Origin: DAIDKA01 sp035503515
GTDB lineage: Bacteria; Pseudomonadota; Gammaproteobacteria; Steroidobacterales; Steroidobacteraceae
DNA: 64,000 nucleotides
Reading direction: 5' to 3'
Assembly (NCBI GenBank): GCA_035503515.1
Contig: DATJTJ010000073.1
Coordinates: forward strand, 32,228-96,227
Positions 1 to 8,525 of this stretch are shown here, one piece after another. Under the pieces are notes generated by a model. It ran no database searches, had not been told where the DNA came from, and worked only from the letters and a program-made list of their open reading frames with translations. The position numbers were made by a program, and so were the translations under genes. How positions within the stretch are numbered: position 1 is the stretch's first letter; every line of letters starts with the position of its first letter.

Positions 1-191
1 CGGACCTGATGGATGTCGCAGTGGCAAACCCCGCAGTACAGCACCCGCAGCTCGATCTGCCTTTCCTGCGCCGCGGTGCGCTCGAACTCGACCGGCTTGA
101 GATGGCTGAAGCGGTGCCGCGCGGCATAGCCTACGGCCTTGATGCGTGCCTGCGGTCCCTCGATCGCATCCGCTTTGATCACGCTGTTCAT
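1..191 (-). CDS. Zinc-dependent alcohol dehydrogenase, N-terminal fragment (cut by window start)
   Basis: Only the first 63 codons lie in the window, starting at the ATG at 191. The fragment carries the hallmark YCGVCHCDIHQV segment of medium-chain, zinc-dependent NAD(P)H alcohol/aldehyde reductases of the AdhC/YahK type. Its first Cys and following His are, by family knowledge, catalytic zinc ligands. The N-terminus also has the expected short beta-rich GroES-like lead-in. It lies 139 bases downstream of the DHA2 efflux pump on the same strand, so it could be co-transcribed, but the gap leaves room for its own promoter. Substrate cannot be inferred from the fragment. Confidence 0.82.
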   Translation of the reverse strand, partial: MNSVIKADAIEGPQARIKAVGYAARHRFSHLKPVEFERTAAQERQIELRVLYCGVCHCDIHQV

Positions 192-330
192 CGGTGCTGC
201 TCGCTGTCGGCGGTCACAGAGCCCGAGGCTGCAGCAGCGGCCGCGCCGCCAGCAGCGGTGAATCTCGCGCCACGCTGTCAGAGGCCGCCGGACGGGGACT
301 TGCGGCATGACCTTTGCGATTGCCGTCGGG

Positions 331-1869
331 TCAGTGAGAGGCCTTGCCGCTGGCGACGCCGGGTTTCACCAGCAGGATGAGCGGCAGCAGGCACAGGAAG
401 ATCCAGGCGAAGGCCTGGTAGGAATCCAGGTAGCTCAGCAGCTGGGCCTGCCGGGTCGCCGCCTGGTAGGCGCGGGCCATGATCATCATCGAACCATCCG
501 CCACGTGCGTCACCTGCGCCAGGTGCTGCGTGAAGCCTGCCAGGTTCGGGTTCATGGGCTGCAGGTGCTCCACCAGCCGGCTCTGGTGGAACTGTTCGCG
601 GCGCGTCACCAGGGTCGAGGCAAAGGATATGCCGATGCTGCCCCCGAAGTTGCGCGCCAGGTTCACCAGCGCCGAGGCGTAGTTGGTGCGGTCGGGCGGG
701 ATGTCGCGGAAGCCCAGGGCATTGATGGGCAGGAACAGGAAGGCCAGGCCGAAGGACTGCATGAGCCGGCCGGCGGCGAGCGCGGTGAACGATGCCGCGA
801 GATACAGGTTCGTCATCCACCACAACGCCCCGGCCGAGCAGACCACCCCCGTGGCGATGATGATGCGCAGGTCCACCTTGCCCACGAGCTTGCCCATCAG
901 CGGGAACATGACCATGAGCAGCAGGCCGCCGGGCGCGATCACCTCTCCGGCCTCGGTCGCCCGATACCCCATCAGCGATTGGGTGTAGGCGGGCAGCAGG
1001 TAGGTCGTGCCCAGGATCATGAAGCCGAAGAAGGCCATCAAAATGAAGCCGATCGTGAAATCCCGATATTTGAACAGCTTGAGGTCCACCATCGGATTGC
1101 GCTGCGGCCACTCCCACCACAGGAACAGCACGAAGCCGACGCCCGAGGCGACGGCGAGGCAGGTGATCAGGCCGCTGGCGAACCAGTCGTCCTGCTGGCC
1201 CCGGTCGAGCACGATCTGCAGGCACCCGAGCGCGATGGCGATGAACGCGAAGCCGCGCCAGTCGACCTTGCCCTCCGCCCCCGAGCGGCCCTCGTTGGGC
1301 GTGCGGATCAGGAACCCCAGCAGGAACAGCAGCACCACCCCGACCGGGACGTTGATGAGGAAGACCCATCGCCACTCGTAGTTGTCGGTGATCCAGCCGC
1401 CCAGGGTCGGCCCGATGGCCGGGGCCGTAACGGCCGCGACGCCATAGATGGCCGTCGCGATGCCGCGCTTCTCGGCCGGAAAGGAATCGGTGAGGATGGC
1501 CTGTCCGGTGGGCTGCAGCCCGCCGCCCGCCGCGCCCTGCAACGCCCGCAGCATCACCAGCACCGGGAGGGTGGGCGCGAGCCCGCACAGCAGCGAGGCG
1601 AGGCTGAAGCCCGCGATGCAGGTCAGGAAGAACTTCTTGCGGCCGAACTTGCCGGCGAGCCACCCGGAGATCGGCATCACCGCGGCGTTGGTCACGAGGT
1701 AACTGGTCAGCGTCCAGGTCGACTCGTCCTGGCTCGCCGACAGATCCCCGGCGATGTGCGGCAGCGCGACGTTCGCGACCGAGATATCGAGGATTTCCAT
1801 GAACGCCGCGACGGCCACCACCGGCGCGACCACCCAGGGATGGATGCCCGCATTGCCGCCCTTGCTCAC
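331..1869 (-). CDS. DHA2-family MFS drug efflux pump (EmrB/QacA type)
   Basis: A 512-residue, strongly hydrophobic protein with roughly 14 membrane spans, the usual size for the EmrB/QacA (DHA2) proton-drug antiporters. Near the N-terminus MEILDISVANVALP matches the family motif for helix 1 (LDxTIVNVALP). The segment with WLAGKFGRKKFF is the loop 2-3 motif A, and AIGPTLGGWI matches motif C of antiporters. The start ATG (1869) overlaps the TGA of the HlyD adaptor as ATGA, so translation is probably coupled. With the adaptor and outer-membrane channel it should form a tripartite pump exporting toxic compounds across both membranes. Substrate unknown. Confidence 0.93.
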   Translation of the reverse strand: MSKGGNAGIHPWVVAPVVAVAAFMEILDISVANVALPHIAGDLSASQDESTWTLTSYLVTNAAVMPISGWLAGKFGRKKFFLTCIAGFSLASLLCGLAPTLPVLVMLRALQGAAGGGLQPTGQAILTDSFPAEKRGIATAIYGVAAVTAPAIGPTLGGWITDNYEWRWVFLINVPVGVVLLFLLGFLIRTPNEGRSGAEGKVDWRGFAFIAIALGCLQIVLDRGQQDDWFASGLITCLAVASGVGFVLFLWWEWPQRNPMVDLKLFKYRDFTIGFILMAFFGFMILGTTYLLPAYTQSLMGYRATEAGEVIAPGGLLLMVMFPLMGKLVGKVDLRIIIATGVVCSAGALWWMTNLYLAASFTALAAGRLMQSFGLAFLFLPINALGFRDIPPDRTNYASALVNLARNFGGSIGISFASTLVTRREQFHQSRLVEHLQPMNPNLAGFTQHLAQVTHVADGSMMIMARAYQAATRQAQLLSYLDSYQAFAWIFLCLLPLILLVKPGVASGKASH

Positions 1870-3125
1870 GGCACGACCCGCGCCACGTCGGGCGAGTCCG
1901 GCGCGCGCGCGCCTTTGAGGTTGTCATCGAGGATGCGGCGTATTTCTGCATCCACGCCGGCGTCCTGGGAGGCATACACGTTGGTGCGCATGTCCGCCGG
2001 CCAGGCCGGCCGCGCCGACAGCGACGCGCCGCTGAGGTCATGCACGTCGATATCCACGTCGGTCGAGAGGCCCAGGAACAGCGGGTGGTTGGCGAGTTCG
2101 CGCGGATCGAGGCCGATGCGCACCGCCAGGCGCTGCACGATCTTGATCCAGTTGCCGGTGGCGTTCTCCGCCGGCAGCACGGCAAGCGCCGAACCGGTGC
2201 CCGCCGACAGCCCCAGCACCCGCCCGTGGTATCGGAAGGCGGACCCATAGATGTCGGCCGTCACCGTGACCGGTTGGCCGATCCGGATCTTCTCGAGCTG
2301 CGTTTCCTTGAAGTTGGCGTCGATCCAGACGCGGTCGAGCGGCACGATCGCGATCATCGAGGTCGCGGGGTTGACCTGCTGGCCGAGCTGGACGCTGCGG
2401 CGCACGACATAGCCCGCGATCGGCGACAGCACCCGGGTGCGGCTGCTGGCGAGCCACGCCGAGCGCAGGTTGGCCTCGGCCTGCAGCACCCGGGGGTGAT
2501 CCTCCGGGTCGGTATTGGCCACGGCCGCATGCGTGGCCGCATAGGCCGCCCGCGCCTGGCGAAGACCGGCGATGGCATTGCGTTCGGCCTCCTGGTCGCG
2601 CTGCAGGTCCTGTTCGGACACGCCGTGGACCCTGATCAGTCCCTGATCGCGCTGCAGGTTCTGGCGGGCGAGGATCAGCTGGGCCTCCTGGGCGGCGATG
2701 TTCGCCGCATCGCGGGTCTGCTGCGCGAACAGCTGCACCACGTCGCGCACCGTCTGCGCCAGGTTCGCCTCGGCCTGGGCCAGGGACACCGCGGTGTCCT
2801 GCGGATCGAGCCGCACCAGCAGCTGACCGCGCTGCACCGCCTGGGTCTGGTCGGTGGTGATCTCGGCCACCGTGCCGCTGACCTGCGGCGCGAGCAGCAC
2901 CAGGTCGCCGTTGACGTAGGCATCCTGGGTGGCGACGTAGTAGCGACCGACCGCCAGGTGATAGATCAGGATGCCGACGCCGATGATGACCAGGACGGCC
3001 GCAAAGATGCCGATGAACAGCCAGTTGCGTTTGGTGTCGTGCTGCTTCTTCTTCGCCCGTTCGCCGCCATCGTCCTCCTCATCCTCGTCATCGTCTTGCT
3101 CGCGATCCGAATCGGAGTCCGTCAT
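1866..3125 (-). CDS. HlyD/EmrA-type membrane fusion protein of the tripartite efflux pump
   Basis: A 419-residue periplasmic adaptor linking the DHA2 pump to the outer-membrane channel. The start chosen is the ATG at 3125, which overlaps the stop of the upstream channel gene as ATGA; a longer frame to 3158 would begin inside that gene. Order: an extremely acidic cytoplasmic tail (residues about 1-20, mostly Asp/Glu), a short basic stretch, one membrane helix (about 34-57), then a biotinyl-lipoyl-like half (GDLVLLAPQVSGTV), a long alpha-hairpin with several Gln/Ala-rich repeats, and the second lipoyl half with PIAGYVVRRSVQLGQQV. This matches EmrA-type fusion proteins. The acidic tail is unusual for the family. 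Confidence 0.92.
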   Translation of the reverse strand: MTDSDSDREQDDDEDEEDDGGERAKKKQHDTKRNWLFIGIFAAVLVIIGVGILIYHLAVGRYYVATQDAYVNGDLVLLAPQVSGTVAEITTDQTQAVQRGQLLVRLDPQDTAVSLAQAEANLAQTVRDVVQLFAQQTRDAANIAAQEAQLILARQNLQRDQGLIRVHGVSEQDLQRDQEAERNAIAGLRQARAAYAATHAAVANTDPEDHPRVLQAEANLRSAWLASSRTRVLSPIAGYVVRRSVQLGQQVNPATSMIAIVPLDRVWIDANFKETQLEKIRIGQPVTVTADIYGSAFRYHGRVLGLSAGTGSALAVLPAENATGNWIKIVQRLAVRIGLDPRELANHPLFLGLSTDVDIDVHDLSGASLSARPAWPADMRTNVYASQDAGVDAEIRRILDDNLKGARAPDSPDVARVVP

Positions 3126-4564
3126 GGCGTCGCCCTCGTGGGATCCGGTGCATTCCACCAGCCGCCGCCGAGCGCCCGGAACAGTTCGGCGGCGTCGGTG
3201 AAGCGCTGGGCATCCGCCTGGACCGCCGCGAGCGCGGCGGACTGGTACTGCTGTTCGGCGTTGAGGACGACGAGTTCATTGACGGCGCCGTGCTGGAACT
3301 GGTCGCGTGCCAGGTCGCGGTTGGCCCGCGCCGCCTCCAGGGCGGCGATGTGCGCCGAATAACCGTCCGCGTCGTGTTGCAGGGCGTGCAGCGCATCGGT
3401 GACTTCCACGAAGGCACCGATGACCGTGCTGCGGTACTGGGCCTGAGCCTGGGCGAAACGCTCGCGCGCTTCCTGCTCGCGTGACCGCAGCGTCCCGCCC
3501 GTGAACAGCGGCGCGGTCATGTCGATGCCCGCACTCCAGATGGAGGCGGGGTAGGTGAACAGGTCGCTGGTCCTGATGGACTGCTGCGCGAACTGGGCGG
3601 TGAGATTGAAGTCCGGGAGACGGGCCGCCTCGGCGATGCCGATGTTGGCGCTCGCCGCATGCAGCAGATCCTCGGCTTCGAGGATGTCGGGGCGCTGCCG
3701 CACGAGTCTCGCGGGCAGCGAAACGGGCAGTGTCTGGGGCAGCGTGAAATCCTTCAGGGAGATCAGCGGCACATCGGCCTGCTGCGGGGCGACTCCGGTC
3801 AGCCGGATCAGTGCATCGCGGAGCATGTCGCGCTGCTTCTCGATGGCCGGCAGTGTGGCGCGGGTGTTCTCGAGCTGCGCCTGCGCCTGCAGCGTATCGC
3901 TGCGGATCAGCTTGCCCGCGTTCTCGAGCGTGCGGGTGAGCTCGTACTGGGATTCGAGGTCCTGCACCAGCCGCCGCGTGACCTCGAGCTGTTCGCTCTG
4001 GGCCGCATAGCCGAAGGCCGTCACCACCACCTGGTCGACCAGCGTGACGTAGACATCCAGCACCTGGCGCTGCACGCTCGAAGTCCGGGCGGCCTGGGAC
4101 TCGATCGTGCGCCGCAGCCGTCCGAACACATCGAGGTCGTAGGCCAGCGAGGGTCCGAGGGTGTACTGGTTGGCCGTGACCTGCAGGGCTTCGTCCGGCT
4201 CGTACAGCAGGCTGCCGTTGACCCGCGAGCGGCTGGCCTTCGCCGCCAGGGTCACCTGCGGCAGTGCCGTACCGGCGACCGCGGCCAGTTCGTATTGCGC
4301 CGCCCGCAGGCTGTGGCGGGCGCCGTCCAGGCCGGGATTGGAGCGCAGGGCCTCGCGCACCAGGTGGTCGAGGGCGGCCGAATGGAACAGCGAATACCAT
4401 TCGGCCTCCACGTCGCCCCCGTACTTCATGCCCTGGGCGGCAATGGCGGCAGGCGGCGGAGCGTATGCGGCATGCGGGGCTGGCGGCGGCCTGAAATCGG
4501 GCCCGACCGTGCAGCCGCAGAGCCAGGCGGCGATGCACGCCCAGGGGAGGCCGGATGTGCGCAT
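3122..4564 (-). CDS. NodT-family outer-membrane efflux channel lipoprotein
   Basis: A 480-residue outer-membrane factor of the RND/MFS efflux type (OprM/NodT lineage). The N-terminus is a lipoprotein signal with lipobox LCGC, Cys18 being the lipidated residue, followed by the family hallmark TVGPDFRPP. Two tandem outer-membrane efflux repeats follow, including the typical RPDILEAEDLLHAASANIG segment in the middle. It heads the three-gene operon (channel, adaptor, pump), each joined by ATGA overlaps. It starts only 19 bases after the glycine-zipper gene, so transcription may begin further upstream. Confidence 0.93.
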   Translation of the reverse strand: MRTSGLPWACIAAWLCGCTVGPDFRPPPAPHAAYAPPPAAIAAQGMKYGGDVEAEWYSLFHSAALDHLVREALRSNPGLDGARHSLRAAQYELAAVAGTALPQVTLAAKASRSRVNGSLLYEPDEALQVTANQYTLGPSLAYDLDVFGRLRRTIESQAARTSSVQRQVLDVYVTLVDQVVVTAFGYAAQSEQLEVTRRLVQDLESQYELTRTLENAGKLIRSDTLQAQAQLENTRATLPAIEKQRDMLRDALIRLTGVAPQQADVPLISLKDFTLPQTLPVSLPARLVRQRPDILEAEDLLHAASANIGIAEAARLPDFNLTAQFAQQSIRTSDLFTYPASIWSAGIDMTAPLFTGGTLRSREQEARERFAQAQAQYRSTVIGAFVEVTDALHALQHDADGYSAHIAALEAARANRDLARDQFQHGAVNELVVLNAEQQYQSAALAAVQADAQRFTDAAELFRALGGGWWNAPDPTRATP

Positions 4565-4582
4565 CCTAGCTCATGCGGGATT

Positions 4583-5137
4583 TCAGGCCGCGGAGGCGTT
4601 GCGGGGGCTGCGGGGGGAACTCGCCTCGGTCGTGGAGGCGATGTCCTCGGCGCGCGTTCCCTTCAGCAGGCTCTTGGCACGGTCGACCTGGTCGGCCGTA
4701 TCGCAATGCACGGACAGCAGCGTGCCGCCGCCCTTGACGCGGCCCTCGTAGCGCTTGGCCTCGTACTCCGGAATGCCCATGCCCATGAGGGCGCCGACGA
4801 AGCCGCCCACCGCGCCGCCGACGCCCAGGCCCGCCAGACCCGCCACGATGGGGCCCGCGGCGATCAGCGGTCCGACGCCCGGGATGGCGAGCGCGCCGAC
4901 GCCGGCGAGCACGCCCAGGACACCCCCGATGGCGCCCCCGGCCGTGACGCCGACGGTCGCGCCTTCGGGCGCCTTGGTTTCCTTCACGTGGGCGAACGCC
5001 TGGGTACTGTCGTTGTCGGGCAGCAGCACGGAGATGTCGGTACTGCGGAAGCCCGCGGCGATCAGCGCGTCCACCGCGGTCTCGGCCTGGGAGGACAGCG
5101 GGTAAATGCCGAATACAGCCATCTTCTTGCTGGTCAT
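4583..5137 (-). CDS. Glycine-zipper stress protein (YflT/general stress 17M-like)
   Basis: A 184-residue protein in three parts: an alpha/beta N-terminal region (about 1-55, starting MTSKKMAVFGIYPLSS), a long Gly/Ala-rich hydrophobic glycine-zipper region (about 58-128) that could insert in or pack against a membrane, and a short alpha/beta C-terminal region. N-terminal segments of this kind recur in proteins labelled general stress protein YflT/17M; the assignment is by resemblance. A good ribosome site, AAGGAG, lies 7-8 bases before the ATG. It may lead transcription into the efflux genes, which begin 18 bases downstream. The biochemical role is unknown. Confidence 0.75.
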   Translation of the reverse strand: MTSKKMAVFGIYPLSSQAETAVDALIAAGFRSTDISVLLPDNDSTQAFAHVKETKAPEGATVGVTAGGAIGGVLGVLAGVGALAIPGVGPLIAAGPIVAGLAGLGVGGAVGGFVGALMGMGIPEYEAKRYEGRVKGGGTLLSVHCDTADQVDRAKSLLKGTRAEDIASTTEASSPRSPRNASAA

Positions 5138-5275
5138 GGACGACTCCTTGGGAGATGCGCGGGATGTGTGCGCTATGGTGAACGCGCGCGCAGCTCGGGC
5201 AAATGCCCGCGGGCGCGTGCATTTGTCAGCGCAATCCCCGGCAGCCTGTAGGAATCGCCAGCGCGGCGCGCGCCT

Positions 5276-6556
5276 TCAGCGGCGTGAGCCTGTGCGGCAC
5301 AGGGCGCGCATGCCGGCGAGGGCTTCGATGGCCTGTTCGGCGCTCGCGAAGCGCTCGTCCCGGGATTTGGCGATGAAGCCCTCGAGCAGCGCCTGCAGGT
5401 GCAGGTGCGAGGGCGGCAGCTGCGGCAGCGGAGCGGTGACATGCTGCTGCAGCACGTCGATGGCCGAGAGTCCCGAGTAGGGCTTGCGGCCCGTGATCAT
5501 TTCGAAGAACAGGATGCCGAGGCTGTAGAGGTCGCTGCGACCATCGAGATCCTCGCCGAGGGCCTGCTCGGGGCTCATGTAGAACGGCGAGCCGCGCAGC
5601 ACCCCGGTGCGGGTGAGGTTGGCGGCGCCGCTGAGATTGCGCGCCAGCCCGAAGTCGATGAGCACCAGGGTGTCGTTGTCCCGCAGCATGAGGTTCGGCG
5701 GCTTGAGGTCCCGGTGCAGGATGCCTGCGGCATGCACCACCTGCAGGGCGCGCGCAATCTGCTCCAGGTACCGCAGCGCGTCGGCCTCGAGGATGCCGCG
5801 CAGCAGCCGCGCCTTGAGATCGCCCCGCGGGAAATACTCCATCGCGAGGTACTCGCGGCCCGCGTTGTTGCCATAGTCGTAGATGGTGACGATCGAGGGG
5901 TGGTTCAGGGACTTCAGCGCCTCGTATTCGCGCGCGAAGACCCGCTGATCCTCGGGGTCGTCGATTTCGCTCTTGGTGACCTTGAGCGCCACGTCCGCTT
6001 TCAGTAGCTCGCTGTCCGCCAGGTACACCAGCGCCTTGTCCGATTCGCCGATGGTCTTGCGGATGCTGTAGCCGGGAATGGGGTCGCGCAGCGATCGCGC
6101 CGACTGCGAAGTGCCCGCGTCGGCCGCCTCCGGCGCCGCCGGTTGCGCGCTACCCAGTTCGATCCGGCGCAGTGCCAGCTTCACGGCGGTGCGCAGCCGC
6201 TCGGGACTCACCAGTCGCTTCGGCAGATAGTCCAGGGCGCCCAGCTGCAGCGCCCGCACGGCGGTGAGTTCGTTGCCGTCCTCGGCGACCGCGATGAGCG
6301 ACGGGAATCCGGCGCGGTCCCGTACCTGCCGCAGCCGTTCGAGGCCTTCGGAACGCGGATCCTCGGGGCTGTAGCCGAACTGGGCGACGAACACGATGAG
6401 ATCGATGTCCTCTCGGGACAGTCCCTCCAGCCGCGATTCGAATTCGCGGCCGTCGATGGCGGTGACGGAACCTTCGGGAAACAGCACCCCCAGGTGGTTG
6501 CGCAGCCACTCGCGGTAGCGCAGATCGCGATCGACAACCAGCAGGCGCGCGTTCAT
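5276..6556 (-). CDS. Soluble Ser/Thr protein kinase with N-terminal pseudo-receiver domain
   Basis: A 426-residue protein with no membrane segment. Residues 1-130 fold like a response-regulator receiver (LLVVDRD at the first strand, YLPKRL carrying the conserved Lys), but the strand that should hold the phospho-Asp reads DLIVFVAQFG, with no Asp at that place. Residues about 165-420 are a Hanks-type kinase: ALKV with the ATP lysine, HRDLKPPN with catalytic Asp283, DFGLAR, and GSPFYMSPEQ of the activation and P+1 loops. The glycine loop is degenerate (IGESDKALVYLA). It starts 13 bases after the TonB-like gene ends, so the two are probably one operon. Substrates are unknown. Confidence 0.9.
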   Translation of the reverse strand: MNARLLVVDRDLRYREWLRNHLGVLFPEGSVTAIDGREFESRLEGLSREDIDLIVFVAQFGYSPEDPRSEGLERLRQVRDRAGFPSLIAVAEDGNELTAVRALQLGALDYLPKRLVSPERLRTAVKLALRRIELGSAQPAAPEAADAGTSQSARSLRDPIPGYSIRKTIGESDKALVYLADSELLKADVALKVTKSEIDDPEDQRVFAREYEALKSLNHPSIVTIYDYGNNAGREYLAMEYFPRGDLKARLLRGILEADALRYLEQIARALQVVHAAGILHRDLKPPNLMLRDNDTLVLIDFGLARNLSGAANLTRTGVLRGSPFYMSPEQALGEDLDGRSDLYSLGILFFEMITGRKPYSGLSAIDVLQQHVTAPLPQLPPSHLHLQALLEGFIAKSRDERFASAEQAIEALAGMRALCRTGSRR

Positions 6557-6569
6557 GACCCTGAGGCGA

Positions 6570-7709
6570 TCACCGGTACGCGAAGTTCAGCCGCAGCCGG
6601 GCGTGCTCGCTGGCCGGCTGACCGTCGCGCAGCACCGGGCGGTAGCGCCATTGGCTCACGGCCTCCACCGCGGCCTTCTCGAACACGTCCCGGGGCTCGG
6701 CCTTGAGCACGCTCACATCCGTGACGGTGCCGTCCGCATTGACCGTGAACTCCAGGTCGACGTAACCGGAGAGGTCGCGCTCGCGCGCGATTTCGGGAAA
6801 TTCGGGGTCCACCGAATAGACCCGCTCCAGGATGACGGCGGCGATCGAGGTCGGATCGCGGGCTTCGCTTGCCGGCGGCGTCGAGCTGGGGGCGAGGAAG
6901 GTGGCGCTGACCGCCACCACCGGCAGCGGTGCGGGCGCCGACGTGACGGGGGTGACGCGGGCGGCCGCCGCCGCGTCGGCGCGACGGCGCGCGGTCCGCT
7001 GCGCCTGCTCAGGCTTACGCGCAAGCGCATTCACGGCGGCGGGGACCTCGGGGAGTGGGAGGGGAATGGCCCTGGGGGAGGCCGCCGGGGGTACGTTGAC
7101 CTCATGCGGAGTCGCGCGCAGCAGCAGCCACGCCGCGCCGGCGCCGAGCGCCACGGTGCTCACCAGCACGGCGGGCCAGGTGAAGTCACGCGCCGGAGTG
7201 GCCAGCGCGGCGGGCGCCGCCACGGCAAGGTTCGACAGCGCCGGATAGGCACCGCTGCCGCTGGCGCCCTCGCGCCTGCGCCAGGCGGCATCCACGAACA
7301 GCTTCACGCGTTGCGCGGAGACCGGCTGGTGCGCGAAGCGGTAGATCGTGCCATCGCCCACCTGCGCGGCCAGTTCGCTCTGCGCGGCCCCATCGCCGGC
7401 GACGACCAGCACTACGTCGGGAAACTGCTGGTGCAGTCGCTGCGTGAGTTGCGCCGTGGCGCCGGGCACATGGGCCATGCCGGCATCGAGGAACACCACA
7501 CCCACCAGGCCACCCATGAGGTGCTGGCCCAGGGAGGCCTCATCGGCGACGACCGTCAGGGATTCGGCGGGTACGGCGCCGGCCAGCGCCTCGACCAGCG
7601 AAGCGTCCCGGGTCAGCAGCACCAGATGCTCGGCGACACGGACGCGGCCTGCAGGCGGCACTGGGCCGGCGGTGACTTCCGCAACCAGGTTTTGATGGGG
7701 TGCAGGCAT
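6570..7709 (-). CDS. Receiver-like domain fused to a TonB-type C-terminal domain
   Basis: About 379 residues in three blocks. Residues 15-140 look like a receiver domain (VFLDAGMAH holds an Asp at the phosphorylation strand, but the conserved Lys position reads RFAHQP). A membrane helix follows at about 177-197, then a Pro/Ala-rich linker. The last about 90 residues are a TonB C-terminal domain: SGYVDLEFTVNADGTVTDVSVL and AVSQWRYRP are typical. Topology puts the receiver in the cytoplasm and the TonB domain in the periplasm. The start is uncertain: ATG 7709 is used, and an in-frame TTG lies at 7724. It sits between gspB and the kinase gene and may couple a cytoplasmic signal to an outer-membrane or secretion partner. 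Confidence 0.85.
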   Translation of the reverse strand: MPAPHQNLVAEVTAGPVPPAGRVRVAEHLVLLTRDASLVEALAGAVPAESLTVVADEASLGQHLMGGLVGVVFLDAGMAHVPGATAQLTQRLHQQFPDVVLVVAGDGAAQSELAAQVGDGTIYRFAHQPVSAQRVKLFVDAAWRRREGASGSGAYPALSNLAVAAPAALATPARDFTWPAVLVSTVALGAGAAWLLLRATPHEVNVPPAASPRAIPLPLPEVPAAVNALARKPEQAQRTARRRADAAAAARVTPVTSAPAPLPVVAVSATFLAPSSTPPASEARDPTSIAAVILERVYSVDPEFPEIARERDLSGYVDLEFTVNADGTVTDVSVLKAEPRDVFEKAAVEAVSQWRYRPVLRDGQPASEHARLRLNFAYR

Positions 7710-7812
7710 GGGCTTTCGCGTCAAACATGACGGAAGGCCGCCGGAATGTCGCGCGGGAGCACGGAATCTGTGAATCCGGTCTCCCGGCCGCCGCCGGGGG
7801 GGATCTTATGGT

Positions 7813-8523
7813 CTATTGGCGTTGCAACATGAACCGCGAACCGTGCCAGGACAGGATGGCGCCTTCCGGGGTGATGGACTCGACCCGGACCCCCTGCGGC
7901 GAGGTCTCCCCTTCCCTGAGTTTCGCCATGTTCAGGAAAATGAAGCGGTCGGCGGGGTTGGTGGAATAGGAATGCAGGTTGAGGGTGAGGTCCGGCAGGG
8001 AGGCGCCGGGCGCGGCCGCGGCCTGCTGGTAGGTCTGCACTTCCCCGCTGTTGCCGCCCGTGCTCTCGACGCCCCCGACCGTCGGCGGCGCCTCCCCGCT
8101 GGCACCGCGCGGCGGCTCGATGGCGGGCGCGTCATCCGCCGACGCGGCCACCGCGGGCGGCGCGTCCTGAGGGGTAACCACCGGCGGCGGCGGCGTGGCT
8201 TGCACCGGCGGCGCAGAGTTCGCGGTGGCCGCCGGCAGAGGGGGTGCGATGGGCGGAGGGGCCGCTGCCGTCACCGGCGTGGCCGGCGGTGCCGCCGGCG
8301 GCGTCGCAACGGTGTCGCTCCCCGCCGGCGCCGAACCATGCGTGCCGCGGATCAGGACGATCCCCAGGACCACCACGTTGATCAGCAGCAGACCGCCCAG
8401 CACCAGCAGCCACGGTGCCACGCCGTGCCGGGGTGGGGCCATCTTCACTTCGTACAGCGCCGGCGCATCGCCGCGCTGGCGTTCGGTCTCCGACTTCTTC
8501 AATGCGTCGAGGATGAAGGACAT
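7813..8523 (-). CDS. gspB: Type II secretion assembly protein GspB
   Basis: 236 residues beginning MSFILDALKKSE, the standard N-terminus of GspB/ExeB proteins. A membrane helix lies at about 38-57 (WLLVLGGLLLINVVVLGIVLI), followed by a long Pro/Ala-rich periplasmic linker. The conserved C-terminal GspB domain covers roughly the last 60 residues, from DLTLNLHSYS to the terminal LSWHGSRFMLQRQ. The start is fixed by this N-terminus, two bases after the stop of exeA. By family knowledge, GspA and GspB form an inner-membrane complex that helps place the secretin GspD through peptidoglycan. No other gsp genes are in the window. Confidence 0.92.
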   Translation of the reverse strand: MSFILDALKKSETERQRGDAPALYEVKMAPPRHGVAPWLLVLGGLLLINVVVLGIVLIRGTHGSAPAGSDTVATPPAAPPATPVTAAAPPPIAPPLPAATANSAPPVQATPPPPVVTPQDAPPAVAASADDAPAIEPPRGASGEAPPTVGGVESTGGNSGEVQTYQQAAAAPGASLPDLTLNLHSYSTNPADRFIFLNMAKLREGETSPQGVRVESITPEGAILSWHGSRFMLQRQ

Positions 8524-8525
8524 GC

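Noticed and set aside
307..2250. A 647-codon open frame on the plus strand opposite the efflux adaptor and pump
   Set aside because: It lies antisense to two well-supported genes; its product is Arg/Gln/His-rich with no recognisable domain, as expected from the reverse strand of GC-rich coding DNA.
7725..7812. GC-rich potential hairpin between gspB and the TonB-like gene as a terminator
   Set aside because: Only a four-base CCGG/CCGG stem with no T-tract; too weak to call.
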